A DNA stretch of 64,000 bases from Vibrio hyugaensis (GCF_002906655.1 NZ_CP025795.1:496001-560000), one strand, 5' to 3'. Shown: positions 7,754-16,072, counted from the stretch's first letter. Notes: a model not told the origin generated them from the sequence alone. A program made the numbers and translations.

Positions 7754-8642
7754 ATGATGAAATTGCCACCTCTTAGAGCGGTCCACTGTTTCGAATCCGT
7801 GGCGCGTAATTTGAGCTTCTCCCTTGCTGCAGAAGAGCTCAATGTGACACAGAGTGCAGTGAGTCACCAGATTCGTATACTTAGAAGACTATCTTGGCGA
7901 AGCCTTGTTTATTCGCCAAGGTCGTAAGCTGTCGCTCTCAGATACTGGTTTTCGTTACCTCGAAGATATCAGCCCGGCAATTAGTGCCATCGCGATAGCG
8001 AGCCAAAAGGTACGTGAAGGAGAAAAGGGCAGTTTACGCTTGGCGATTTACAGTTCTTTGGCGGTGAAGTGGTTGATACCACGTCTGGCAGACTTTAAGC
8101 GTCAGCACCCAGAAATTGATCTCACACTCAATATGGTCGCCGGAGACCCCGAGCAAACGGACAGCGTGGGTGACTGCTTTATCACGGTTCAAAAACCAAA
8201 ACGCAATTACATGGCGGTACGTTTGTATGATGAGACGTTGTATCCTGTATGTAGTTTAAATCTTTGGAAGGAAATTCAGGACCAACCGTTGCCGGATGCA
8301 CTTTGGAACTATCCGATTCTTTCTACTGACTCCATCTATCGTGAGCGTGGTAAAGATTGGGCAGAGTGGTGCAGCGTGGGTGGTTATGAGCTTCCAAAGA
8401 ACATCGACATGCAGCACTTCAGTCACATGCTTTTAGCAATTGAAGCTGCTCGTTACGATCAGGGCATTACGTTTGCCAATGACTTCATGTTGAATGAACG
8501 GGATAAGGCTCAAGATTTGGTTTATATCCCTTCGCACGGTTTGGAGACGGGAGATAGCTTTTACTTTGTGCACAAAAAGAGCCGAGCCCGTCAGACCGAA
8601 ATTATAAAACTGACAAACTGGCTCAAGCAGCAGTGCCTATAA
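7754..8642 (+). pseudogene. LysR-family (GcvA-like) regulator, +1 frameshift
   Basis: ATG at 7754 opens a classic LysR N-terminus (LPPLRAVHCFESVARNLSF, then VTQSAVSHQIRIL), but at 7883 an extra A shifts the frame and a stop soon follows. Skipping that base continues as EDYLGEALFIRQGRKLSLSD and runs to 8642 with a full effector-binding domain; the sum is 295 aa, normal for the family. The HTH is therefore cut from its sensor domain. It lies divergent from the EamA exporter it would be expected to control. A sequencing error at this base would give the same picture. Confidence 0.85.
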
Positions 8643-8647
8643 ATAGG

Positions 8648-8672
8648 AAAGGGAGGCGTTGTGCCTCCCTTT
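8648..8672. terminator. Bidirectional terminator between converging genes
   Basis: Perfect 10-bp stem (8648-8657 with 8663-8672), 5-nt loop, with A and T flanks on either side. It lies between the LysR stop (8642) and the end of the minus-strand nucleosidase gene (8690). Confidence 0.85.
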
Positions 8673-8689
8673 GCGATTCAAAAAAGCGA

Positions 8690-9502
8690 CTATTGCTTTT
8701 TGATCAGCACTTTAATCACATCAATCGTGTATAGCTGACAATCGACAGCGGTTTGCGGGTCAAAGTCTTGTTTGTGCTGGTCAGTATTCGACAAGATGCG
8801 AATCCCAACAAATGGCACTTGGTAAGCTTGAGCAACCAAAGCCGCTGATGAGGTTTCCATCTCTTCAACAGATGTACCGTACGTTTCATGGAACCAGTTG
8901 ATGCGGTCTACTTCGCGGTTCCACTCGTCCGCTGAACCAATCAAGCCTTTTACAACTTTGCCTTTTTTGTATTCTTCAGACAAAGAAAGAGCAGTTTCAA
9001 CCAATGCCGGATCCGCTTTGAACTGTTTATGTTCAACAAACTCACCGTCTTCACGTAAACGCATGGTTACGTCGAAGTTCTGCCACTTCGTTGGGTCGAT
9101 GCCTTTGCCTTTTTCAGTAAACTCAGACTTGTAAGAGCCCATGTTGAAGCTGGCTTCACCCACGACAATATCACCACGGTATAGCTCAGGATCGTGACCG
9201 CCAGATGTTCCTTGGTTGATGATGTATTTAGGATTGAAGTGTTCAATTGCAATCGTGGTAGAAGCGGCTGCATTGGCCAAGCCAACTTCGGTACGAGATA
9301 CCACGACTGGGTAGCCGTCGATTTCACCTTGCCAGAAAGTCCAAGAACCAACGGTGGTTTCTTTTGCGTCATCTAGGGCTTCTACAAGCGTGCTGGTTTC
9401 AATATCCATTGCACCTTGAACAAGGATTGGTTGAGTTTGAGCGAAAACAGAAAATGAAAGCACGGCAGGAACCAGTGTGGCGAAACGTTTAAGAATTTGC
9501 AT
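8690..9502 (-). CDS. Exported MTA/SAH-nucleosidase-like phosphorylase-superfamily protein
   Basis: 270 aa. Residues 1-21 form a Sec signal peptide ending FAQ, so this member of the normally cytosolic PNP/UDP-phosphorylase fold should be periplasmic. The core shows the fold's marks: INQGTSGG (ribose/phosphate loop), a late [11 protein letters not shown] block matching the FEMEATA substrate loop of MTA/SAH nucleosidase, and [10 protein letters not shown], where E. coli Pfs has RAISDVAD. The catalytic Asp of that last motif is Asn here, so the base-protonating step may differ or the substrate may not be an adenine nucleoside. It is a single gene. Nucleoside hydrolysis or scavenging in the periplasm is plausible but unproven. 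Confidence 0.75.
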   Translation of the reverse strand: MQILKRFATLVPAVLSFSVFAQTQPILVQGAMDIETSTLVEALDDAKETTVGSWTFWQGEIDGYPVVVSRTEVGLANAAASTTIAIEHFNPKYIINQGTSGGHDPELYRGDIVVGEASFNMGSYKSEFTEKGKGIDPTKWQNFDVTMRLREDGEFVEHKQFKADPALVETALSLSEEYKKGKVVKGLIGSADEWNREVDRINWFHETYGTSVEEMETSSAALVAQAYQVPFVGIRILSNTDQHKQDFDPQTAVDCQLYTIDVIKVLIKKQ

Positions 9503-9631
9503 ACGACATATTTACAAAAGGAAAAGATGGCGCAATCTATCAATAGCAAACGTTTGCGTCAATTGATGAATTTGTTAATTTTCTTAATGGATGATTTTTT
9601 TTGATTTTCATTCTAAATAACGAGAAATAAA

Positions 9632-9658
9632 AAATCCGAGCGGGGGAAGCTCGGATTT
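9632..9658 (-). terminator. Terminator of nlpE
   Basis: Perfect 10-bp stem (9632-9641 with 9649-9658) with a 7-nt loop. On the minus strand it is followed by a run of six Ts, 38 bases after the nlpE stop. Confidence 0.9.
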
Positions 9659-9695
9659 ATGTTCTATCAGGACTAAATTGAATGATGAATTAGCG

Positions 9696-10205
9696 CTAAG
9701 GCATTTTGCTTAGGTTGTAGAATGACGCTAGCTCGCCTGTTGCTTTTTCGCCATTCATATCCAGCTTCATTAGCATGTTTTCACCAACGAAATACTGGTT
9801 TGGACCTGACTCGTCGACCAAAGTAATGGTATTGCCAGACTCGTTCCAAGTGAACTTACCTTCAGATTTGATTGGTTCACCTTCTTTACCCTCATACAGC
9901 TCTACCAATGAGTAAGTGCCGTCTTCATTCAGTGTTAGCGTTGTGTCGACTCCTGCACAATCTGCACATGGAAGCTTGCCTTTGTATATGCCGTTCCAAT
10001 CCAGTGCATTTTGCGCATTGTGGCCAGAATCGACAAACGTATCAGTCGTGATCACTTGCTCTTCTTCAATAGGAGTTGCATCAACCGTACTTTCAACTTC
10101 TGTCGCCTGAGGAACGTCAACTGTGGTTGTCTCTGCTGGTCTCTCGTCCTGACAACCGGCTAAAATAAATACGGCACTGGTGAGTGCTAATAGTGTCTTT
10201 TTCAT
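9696..10205 (-). CDS. nlpE: NlpE-type copper/envelope-stress lipoprotein
   Basis: 169-aa outer-membrane lipoprotein. The signal peptide ends LAGC. An acidic linker (about 20-65) leads to the NlpE N-terminal barrel: WNGIYKGKLPCADCAG with its CxxC is the hallmark, followed by TLTLNEDGTYSLVELYEG. In E. coli NlpE reports lipoprotein-export and copper stress to CpxA. This protein has only the N-terminal domain and lacks the C-terminal OB-fold with the second cysteine pair found in E. coli, as is common in vibrios. Monocistronic with its own terminator. Confidence 0.88.
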   Translation of the reverse strand: MKKTLLALTSAVFILAGCQDERPAETTTVDVPQATEVESTVDATPIEEEQVITTDTFVDSGHNAQNALDWNGIYKGKLPCADCAGVDTTLTLNEDGTYSLVELYEGKEGEPIKSEGKFTWNESGNTITLVDESGPNQYFVGENMLMKLDMNGEKATGELASFYNLSKMP

Positions 10206-10257
10206 TTTATTCCTCTTTTAATCAACAAGTTGATATACCGAAATGATCTCGAAGCAT

Positions 10258-10281
10258 GTATGCTAAGGTCACTTGGGTATA
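10258..10281. repeat. Solo end of the MITE-like element
   Basis: GGTCACTTGGGTATA (10267-10281) matches the outer end of the element that splits glpM, and the similarity fades inward. No partner end is visible nearby, so this looks like a decayed relic in the spacer before the small membrane gene at 10404. Confidence 0.55.
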
Positions 10282-10403
10282 TGGTCTTAATAATAGACTC
10301 GTTTCCTACACCTGCGTCAGAAGAAAGCAAACCATTGATCTGTCTTTGTTAGAAAAACTCTTTAACGTCAGTGATTTGCAAATAGAAAGACAGGGAAGTA
10401 AAA

Positions 10404-10640
10404 ATGGAAGAATTACTTATAGGAACTGCCCGAGTATTGGGTTCGCTTATTCGTTGGCTCATGTTTGAACTCATTTTAAATAGCGTTGTTTATCGTATTG
10501 GGTATGCGGGATTGTATATTCTGACGCTAGGTAAACGGCCTCATCGACCGGTATCACCAGAGATGAAAGGGCGCGTTCTTCTGTTTGGTATTGTGTTGTG
10601 TCTGTTGGTTTTTGCCTTACTTATATGGTTGCATTCTTAA
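10404..10640 (+). CDS. Small inner-membrane protein (78 aa), unknown
   Basis: Not recognised as a named family. ATG is preceded by AGGGAAG at good spacing. Two hydrophobic segments (about 10-42 and 58-76) are separated by a basic, proline-containing loop (GKRPHRPVSPEMKGR), suggesting a two-helix inner-membrane protein with the loop in the cytoplasm. It ends before a hairpin shared with proV. Confidence 0.7.
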   Translation: MEELLIGTARVLGSLIRWLMFELILNSVVYRIGYAGLYILTLGKRPHRPVSPEMKGRVLLFGIVLCLLVFALLIWLHS

Positions 10641-10684
10641 TGAGAGCCAGTAGGTAACAAGACAGAGATAGCTAGAAAAATAGA

Positions 10685-10710
10685 AAAGGCTCATCAGATG
10701 ATGAGCCTTT
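10685..10710. terminator. Bidirectional terminator
   Basis: Perfect 11-bp stem (10685-10695 with 10700-10710) and a 4-nt loop. It closes the proXWV operon on the minus strand, 7 bases after the proV stop, and the small membrane gene on the plus strand. Confidence 0.88.
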
Positions 10711-10716
10711 AACCTA

Positions 10717-11958
10717 TTAGGACGCCTTATCCATTGGCGGAGGGGTTTTGACCTCCTTTGATGGTGCTTCCTCTTCTGAAGCATCAGTGAAGATCTCTGC
10801 TACGGCGCTGCGTTCTAGCTCACCTTGCAGGTTACCTTCGTCATCAACAACTGGGAGTGAGTAATCGCATGACATGGTATCAGGCAGAACTTGTTCAATA
10901 ACCGTGTCTGGAGAGACAACAGGTACTTCCTCGTAAATCTCGTCATCCAACTCTTGCGCACCGTCAGTCTTCGCTGCGTCCAATAAACTTTCTTTGGTGA
11001 CAACACCTTGATAGCCTTCGTCGGTCACGTGGTAGGCATAATCTTGCTTCACACGCTTCATTTCGATGAGCGCTTCCTCGATAGTTGTTGCTGCAATGCG
11101 GTACGCTGGTGGCTGCATTACGGTTTCAACTGTGAGCGCGCGGGCACGGTTCACGTCTTTAACAAACGCCTCTACATACTCATCAGCAGGTTGAAGCAGA
11201 ATTTCGTCTGGAGAACCTTGCTGTACTAACTCGCCGTCCTTCAAGATCGCAATGCGATCGCCTAAACGAAGTGCTTCGTCCAAATCATGAGTAATGAAGA
11301 TGATGGTTTTGTGCAGTTTCTCTTGCAGTTCGATAAGCTGATCTTGCATTTCACTTCGGATCAAAGGGTCGAGAGCGGAGAAAGCTTCGTCCATCAATAG
11401 GATCTCTGCATCGGTTGCTAATGCGCGCGCTAGCCCCACACGTTGTTGCTGACCACCAGAAAGCTGGGCTGGATATTGGTTCTCGTAGCCTTTTAAACCA
11501 ACGGTTTCTAACCACTCGTTCGCTTTTGCAAGGCGCTCATCTTTCTTGAAGCCTTGAATTTCAAGGCCATAAGCAACGTTGTCTACGACAGTGCGGTGAG
11601 GGAGCAGCCCAAAGCGTTGAAATACCATCGACATTTTGTGACGACGAAATTCTTCCAACTCTTTTGGTGATAGTTTCATCACATCAACACCTTCGACCAA
11701 AATCTGCCCCATCGTTGGGTCAATCAAGCGGTTGAAGTGGCGAATCATTGTCGATTTACCAGAGCCAGATAGACCCATGATGACAAAAATTTCGCCTTTC
11801 TTGATTTGTAGATTGATGTCTTTTAAACCAACGGTATGGCCCGTATCAGCCAGAATTTGGTCTTTGCTCTGGCCTTGTTTTACTCGCTCAATCACTGTTT
11901 TTGGCTTTGGTCCGAAGATCTTATACAGCCCGCTAATTTCAATAAGTGGCTTAGTCAT
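10717..11958 (-). CDS. proV: Glycine betaine/proline ABC transporter ATPase
   Basis: 413-aa ATPase of the ProU osmoprotectant importer. Walker A GLSGSGKST, signature LSGGQQQRVGLARALA, Walker B ILLMDEAFSALD and the switch histidine (FITHDLDEA) are all intact. Residues about 275-395 form the tandem CBS region that senses ionic strength or cyclic dinucleotides in this family. It is the last gene of the proX-proW-proV order, and its start overlaps the proW stop by 8 bases, which implies translational coupling. Confidence 0.95.
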   Translation of the reverse strand: MTKPLIEISGLYKIFGPKPKTVIERVKQGQSKDQILADTGHTVGLKDINLQIKKGEIFVIMGLSGSGKSTMIRHFNRLIDPTMGQILVEGVDVMKLSPKELEEFRRHKMSMVFQRFGLLPHRTVVDNVAYGLEIQGFKKDERLAKANEWLETVGLKGYENQYPAQLSGGQQQRVGLARALATDAEILLMDEAFSALDPLIRSEMQDQLIELQEKLHKTIIFITHDLDEALRLGDRIAILKDGELVQQGSPDEILLQPADEYVEAFVKDVNRARALTVETVMQPPAYRIAATTIEEALIEMKRVKQDYAYHVTDEGYQGVVTKESLLDAAKTDGAQELDDEIYEEVPVVSPDTVIEQVLPDTMSCDYSLPVVDDEGNLQGELERSAVAEIFTDASEEEAPSKEVKTPPPMDKAS

Positions 11959-12850
11959 GTTTCAGATCTCCTAAGTGTGCTTGGGTTCGCTTCGCGTAAG
12001 CTTGCGACGCTCGGTCAAACAGAATCGCCAGTGCCACAATTGCTAGGCCGTTAAGCAGACCAAGGGTGAAATACTGGTTGGTGATTGATTTTAATACTGG
12101 CTGACCTAAGCCTTTAACGCCAATCATAGAAGCGATAACAACCATAGAAAGTGCCATCATGATGGTTTGGTTGATACCAGCCATAATGGTTGGCATTGCC
12201 AAAGGTAATTGTACGCCGACTAAGCGTTGCTTGTTACTTGCACCAAAGGCGGTGGCGGCTTCAAGAACTTCCTTATCTACGAGTCGAATGCCTAAGTTGG
12301 TTAAACGAATGACTGGTGGAATCGCGTAGATCACAACAGCAATCAAACCTGGGATCTTACCTATACCAAGGAGCATAACGACCGGAATCAGATAGACGAA
12401 CGCGGGCATGGTTTGCATCACGTCGAGCAGTGGTGTCACGACGGATTGCACGCGATTGGAGCGTGCCATGGCAATACCAATCGGAATGCCGAGCGCAATG
12501 GCGAGCATGGTACACACCGTGATTATACTGAGCGTCCGCATCGTGTCTTCCCACATGCCAAAGTACCCAATCAGGATTAATGACACGAAACACGCGACAG
12601 CCAATTTCCACGATCGGCTTGCGGCATAAACCAATGCGGTACACACACCAAGAATGATCATCCATGGTGTAGAAATGAGGAGTTTTTCGAACCAAACGAG
12701 AAATGAGAGCAGTGGGTCGAAGAAGGATTCAATAAGGTCGCCATATTCACGAGAGAAGTCGCGGTATGCGCCATCAAGTGTTTTTCGGATGGTTCTAAGA
12801 TCGGAGCGATCCATTTCTGGAAATTCGCTCAGCCAATTCGAGTCAGACAT
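11951..12850 (-). CDS. proW: Glycine betaine/proline ABC transporter permease
   Basis: 299-aa inner-membrane permease of ProU with about seven helices. The EAA cytoplasmic loop appears as EAATAFGASNKQRLVGVQLPLAMPTIMAGINQ-type sequence at about 200-230, which contacts the ATPase. The N-terminal 50 residues are hydrophilic and acidic (MSDSNWLSEFPEMDR), as in ProW proteins with an extended tail. The gene follows proX after an 88-bp gap that holds a stable hairpin, and it overlaps proV. Confidence 0.93.
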   Translation of the reverse strand: MSDSNWLSEFPEMDRSDLRTIRKTLDGAYRDFSREYGDLIESFFDPLLSFLVWFEKLLISTPWMIILGVCTALVYAASRSWKLAVACFVSLILIGYFGMWEDTMRTLSIITVCTMLAIALGIPIGIAMARSNRVQSVVTPLLDVMQTMPAFVYLIPVVMLLGIGKIPGLIAVVIYAIPPVIRLTNLGIRLVDKEVLEAATAFGASNKQRLVGVQLPLAMPTIMAGINQTIMMALSMVVIASMIGVKGLGQPVLKSITNQYFTLGLLNGLAIVALAILFDRASQAYAKRTQAHLGDLKHD

Positions 12851-12868
12851 GTTTAATTCCTTTTCTTA

Positions 12869-12890
12869 CCGAGGCTCGATTGAGCCTCGG
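12869..12890 (-). promoter_or_regulatory. Intercistronic hairpin between proX and proW
   Basis: Perfect 9-bp GC-rich stem (12869-12877 with 12882-12890) and a 4-nt loop, with no T tract after it on the minus strand. Between a binding-protein gene and its permease such hairpins usually protect the upstream mRNA from 3' decay, so more ProX than ProW would be made. That role is inferred. Confidence 0.65.
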
Positions 12891-12938
12891 CATACAACAA
12901 ATTTGGTATTCCTATACCGTTTACGAAACGTCTAAGTC

Positions 12939-13931
12939 TTACAGTGCGCTTTGCACTTTTTTAGCTACGTCTTGAGGCACCCAAGCGGTCCAGATTTGTG
13001 GGTAGTTTTCTAGGAAATGGAACATCGTTTCTTCGCCGTCAGCTTGGTTGTCTTCCATCCAAGCCAATAGTTGGTTCATGTTTGCATTAGTAAAGCCGCG
13101 CTTAGAGAAGTAGTCATAAGCGGCTGGAGAGCGAGAAGCAAACTTTTCAGTGGTGATCGTATGAACTGGTGAAGGTGGGTACATGGTTGCTTTTGGTGCG
13201 TCACATTCAGGTTGAGTTGTACAGTTCACAAACTCTTCCAAATCCACGCCGCTACCGAAATCGACTTTCACCATGTCGTATTTACCTAACACAGCTGTCG
13301 GGGCCCAGTAGTAACCAAACCATGCTTGCTCACGTTCGTAAGCTTTTGCGATAGAGCCGGATAAACCTGCACTCGAGCCTGGGTCGATAATATCAAAACC
13401 AGCGCTTGCTAGGTCCATTGCTTTGTACAAGTTACCCGCACTAATCTGGCAGTTCCAGCCCGCAGGACAGCTGTAGAATGCGGACTTGCTTTTATCTTCT
13501 GGGTGAGAGAACAGCTTAGCGTGCTTCTTCACGCCTTCGATGGTTTTCATTTCAGGGTATTGTTTAACAAGGTAGGCAGGGATCCAGAATCCTTCTTCAC
13601 CGCCGTCGACCAGCGCTTTGCCCGCATAGCGAAGGCGTTTTTCTTCAACGCCTTTGTCTAATGCATCTTTCAGACTGTTACTCCAAAGTTCTGGAGCGAC
13701 GTCTGGTTGGCCTTTTTCAATCATTGAGGTGCCGGTCGGCATGGTATCGCCGGGGATGAGTTCGGCATCACAGCCGTAGCCGTGCTCAAGAATAAAACGG
13801 TCCACATTGGCAATCAGTGTTGCAGAGTTCCAGTTCATATCTGCAATGGTAACCGTTCCACACTCACTTGCGTTTGCGTTGGTCGCCGCTAGCGCACCAA
13901 TCGCTAGTAGTAAGGGAGTTTTGTACGTCAT
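12939..13931 (-). CDS. proX: Glycine betaine/proline periplasmic binding protein
   Basis: 330-aa periplasmic component of ProU. A signal peptide of 22 residues ends ANASEC. The mature part follows the OpuAC fold, with VTIADMNWNSA, PGDTMPTGTSMIEKGQPDVAPELW and WFGYYWAPT supplying the tryptophans expected to cage the quaternary ammonium group. Being first in proXWV is different from E. coli (proVWX) but common in vibrios and pseudomonads. The upstream spacer is AT-rich and should carry an osmotically controlled promoter. Confidence 0.93.
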   Translation of the reverse strand: MTYKTPLLLAIGALAATNANASECGTVTIADMNWNSATLIANVDRFILEHGYGCDAELIPGDTMPTGTSMIEKGQPDVAPELWSNSLKDALDKGVEEKRLRYAGKALVDGGEEGFWIPAYLVKQYPEMKTIEGVKKHAKLFSHPEDKSKSAFYSCPAGWNCQISAGNLYKAMDLASAGFDIIDPGSSAGLSGSIAKAYEREQAWFGYYWAPTAVLGKYDMVKVDFGSGVDLEEFVNCTTQPECDAPKATMYPPSPVHTITTEKFASRSPAAYDYFSKRGFTNANMNQLLAWMEDNQADGEETMFHFLENYPQIWTAWVPQDVAKKVQSAL

Positions 13932-14272
13932 ATTGAGTTTCCTTTCTCTAAATAGCTCACTTAGGGTAACGAATTAATCATTAGTGTTCAAACTAATGTG
14001 TTAGATGAATTATAGCTTTATTTGTTAACAAGCGTGAAAGTGATAGTGAATGTTTGATGAAAATAGGCTCACAAATGAGAGGTTTTTTATCGACTCATGT
14101 CAATGAATCGTATGGTGGTTTGTATGTTTTGTTGCATTATTATTAGATGTCTAACGAATATTTCGCTTTGAACTCGATTTTTGCAAACTAAGATATTGGC
14201 ATATGCTAAAAACTGTAATTGGCATATGCCACAAATGGGCGTAAGGTGAAGGCGTTTTGTAGAGAGGTTGTG
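13932..14272. other. Divergent promoter region, proX / DUF134 operon (341 bp)
   Basis: The spacer holds two outward promoters. The right half carries paired palindromic sites at 14195-14229, described separately. The left half, toward proX, is AT-rich with no terminator or operator that I recognise. A 78-codon minus-strand ORF (14087-14323) crosses it without a ribosome binding site and was not called. Confidence 0.5.
14195..14229 (+). promoter_or_regulatory. Twin palindromic operators before DUF134-nifX-nqrM
   Basis: ATTGGCATATGC occurs twice, at 14195-14206 and 14218-14229, exactly 23 bp apart (about two helical turns). Each copy centres on the dyad GCATATGC, and the second extends to the perfect GGCATATGCC. 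The pair lies 44-78 bases before the DUF134 start. This is the form of a cooperative repressor site, and the neighbouring DUF134 protein, which has an HTH, is the first candidate to bind it. Confidence 0.7.
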
Positions 14273-14563
14273 ATGGCGAGACCAAAAATAGAAAGACGCA
14301 TATGCGGAAGTGCAGCGCACCATTGCTTTAAGCCCAATGGCGTGCCGTTTTATGAGCTAGAAAAAGTCAACATATTGCCAGAAGAACTAGAGGCGTTGCG
14401 ATTGGCAGATCTGGAAGGATTGAGCCAACAGCAAGCCGCCGACCAAATGGGAGTCTCTCGCCAGACCTTTGGTAATATGGTGAAAAGCGCGCGTTTTAAA
14501 GTCGCGAAGAGCCTAGTAGAGGGTCATGCACTTGTTTTTCCTGACCAGGAGTCAAACTCATGA
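14273..14563 (+). CDS. DUF134 (UPF0251) family HTH protein
   Basis: 96 aa from ATG 14273, chosen because the family begins MARPK and an AGAGAGG site precedes it; the ORF itself opens 18 codons earlier. MARPKIERRICG and the HTH LRLADLEGLSQQQAADQMGVSRQTFGNMV-type region (a sigma-70 region-4-like fold) are diagnostic. The stop overlaps the next start in ATGA, so the two are translationally coupled. DUF134 genes often sit beside NifX/NafY-domain genes, and a regulatory role for metal-cluster genes is plausible. Confidence 0.9.
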   Translation: MARPKIERRICGSAAHHCFKPNGVPFYELEKVNILPEELEALRLADLEGLSQQQAADQMGVSRQTFGNMVKSARFKVAKSLVEGHALVFPDQESNS

Positions 14564-15057
14564 TTTACGCCATTCCGAACGACGGCGAACGCGTCGCCAA
14601 TCACTTTGTTAAAGCCCCATACATCGCGATTTATTCCGACACGGAAGGATTGTTGAAGAACCTCGCTAATATTGCCGCTATGCCTCAAGCTGGCTGCAAA
14701 GCGAAATCGCAACTTATTCAGTCCTTGCAAGAGTACAAGGTGGATGCGGTTTTGGTTCGCAACATCGGGGAGCGTGCGCTTGGCAAGCTTCTGAGCAGTG
14801 GTAAGCAAGTCTTCAAGCTATCGACGCGTAGTTCATTGGACGATGTGATGGGCGTGCCGCGCTCGCCATTAACGGTTGCAACGCAAGGTCGTCCTTCAAC
14901 CAATCACGCCAAAAAAGGTGGCTGTGGTGGTTGCGGCAGCAAAAAAGCGCCACAGCTATCGCTCAACCCCCAATCCCAATCAAAAAATACACTCATGACA
15001 CTTCGCCCGACTAAACTAAAAGCATTGGTTTCTTCTTACGTCAAAGAGGTGAAGTAA
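14560..15057 (+). CDS. NifX/NafY-type (dinitrogenase iron-molybdenum cofactor) domain protein
   Basis: 165 aa. The first 110 residues follow the NifX/NafY ribonuclease-H-like fold that carries Fe-S or FeMo-type clusters (MIYAIPNDGERVANHFVKAP, then DAVLVRNIGERALGKLL). A cysteine-rich segment GGCGGCGSKKAP at about 125-137 could bind metal. No nitrogenase genes are present, so a role in Fe-S cluster carriage is more likely. The gene is locked between DUF134 and nqrM by overlapping start/stop codons (ATGA and TAATG). Confidence 0.85.
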   Translation: MIYAIPNDGERVANHFVKAPYIAIYSDTEGLLKNLANIAAMPQAGCKAKSQLIQSLQEYKVDAVLVRNIGERALGKLLSSGKQVFKLSTRSSLDDVMGVPRSPLTVATQGRPSTNHAKKGGCGGCGSKKAPQLSLNPQSQSKNTLMTLRPTKLKALVSSYVKEVK

Positions 15058-15266
15058 TGGTTTGGTTGTTCACTTTTCTTGGGTTCTTAGCCATCATTTT
15101 GTTGATGTCACTGGGCGTGATCTTTCACAACAAGCGCATTCAAGGCAGTTGCGGTGGCTTGAACAACGTAGGCGTTGATAAAGTGTGTAACTGCGAGACG
15201 AGTTGTACGGAGAACGAACGCCGCCTTTATCAGATCCAAGAACCAAACTCGAAAGTGAATAGGTAG
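15057..15266 (+). CDS. nqrM: Na+-NQR maturation factor NqrM
   Basis: 69-aa protein with one N-terminal helix (about 2-23) followed by HNKRIQGSCGGLNNVG and VCNCETSC. The four-cysteine pattern is that of NqrM (DUF539), which is thought to deliver iron to the Cys4 site between NqrD and NqrE of the sodium-pumping NADH:quinone reductase. It normally lies after nqrF-apbE. Here it is instead coupled to a NifX-domain and a DUF134 gene, so this may be a second copy or a relocated one. The start overlaps the preceding stop (TAATG). Confidence 0.9.
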   Translation: MVWLFTFLGFLAIILLMSLGVIFHNKRIQGSCGGLNNVGVDKVCNCETSCTENERRLYQIQEPNSKVNR

Positions 15267-15398
15267 TGCCTCCAATTGCCAACGTCAAAATGCGCTGTTG
15301 CTCGCAAATACCTATCGAAGTGATACTAAAAGTTGGCGGTTAAGTGGCTGAGTTTACGATTATTTATCGATGTATTCTGGGTTATTTAGAGGTTGTCG

Positions 15399-16013
15399 AT
15401 GAGTAGCAAACTGGCTGATTTTTCTGTGCATATTCCTATTACTCCTGAGCTGTTTGAGTTTCAAACCGAAGTGAAGGAGAAGCTGTATGACTTTAATCAC
15501 GCACGACCTTCCGAGCATTTGAAGAAAGCCGAGATCATCGAGTCGCTCCTTGGCAGTGCGAACGGCGTGAATATTGTGCCACCTTTTTATTGTGACATGG
15601 GTAAGAACATCCACTTTACCCAAGGTGGCTTTTTGAATGCTGGCGTCACCATTCTCGATCTTGCACCTGTTCATATTGGTGAGTATGTGCAAATTGGCCC
15701 GAATGTGGTGATCAGCACGGCGGGACATCCGTTTGAACTGGCAGAACGCGTTCGTCCGATAGCAACGGGCAACCCAATTACCATCGGTGACAGTGTTTGG
15801 ATTGGCGCAGGTGTCATCATTCTGGACGGTGTGACGATTGGCGATAGAACAATTATTGGTGCTGGTAGTGTGGTTACCAAAGACATTCCCGCCGACAGTG
15901 TCGCGGTTGGGAACCCATGCCGTGTAGTAAAGACCATCGAGCAGAGCGAAATGCCATCCGAGGAAGAGATTATCGAGATGTGGCGACCATTGATGGAAAT
16001 TAAGCTAGATTAA
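15399..16013 (+). CDS. Maltose/galactoside-type sugar O-acetyltransferase
   Basis: 204 aa from ATG 15399, six bases after AGAGG. This is a left-handed beta-helix acetyltransferase of the Maa/LacA/NodL group: an N-terminal substrate cap (about 5-60), then hexapeptide repeats (VHIGEYVQIGPNVVI, ITIGDSVWIGAGVII, VTIGDRTIIGAGSVV). STAGHP holds the catalytic histidine. It should transfer acetyl from acetyl-CoA to a free sugar or a nodulation-type oligosaccharide. It stands alone, with a strong terminator behind it. Confidence 0.92.
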   Translation: MSSKLADFSVHIPITPELFEFQTEVKEKLYDFNHARPSEHLKKAEIIESLLGSANGVNIVPPFYCDMGKNIHFTQGGFLNAGVTILDLAPVHIGEYVQIGPNVVISTAGHPFELAERVRPIATGNPITIGDSVWIGAGVIILDGVTIGDRTIIGAGSVVTKDIPADSVAVGNPCRVVKTIEQSEMPSEEEIIEMWRPLMEIKLD

Positions 16014-16029
16014 AATAGATTGAATGAAG

Positions 16030-16059
16030 GACAAGGCGAGCGACTTTGCTCGCCTTGTC
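16030..16059. terminator. Bidirectional terminator
   Basis: Perfect 12-bp stem (16030-16041 with 16048-16059) and a 6-nt loop between two converging genes, with Ts following on the plus strand. Confidence 0.9.
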
Positions 16060-16072
16060 TATTTTGCTCTTA

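Noticed and set aside
10256..10468. 70-codon plus-strand ORF before the small membrane gene
   Set aside because: It starts in the relic repeat end and overlaps the better-supported gene at 10404.
14560..15057. Sign of nitrogen fixation from the NifX/NafY domain
   Set aside because: No nitrogenase or nif assembly genes are present; the operon context points to cluster handling for Na+-NQR.
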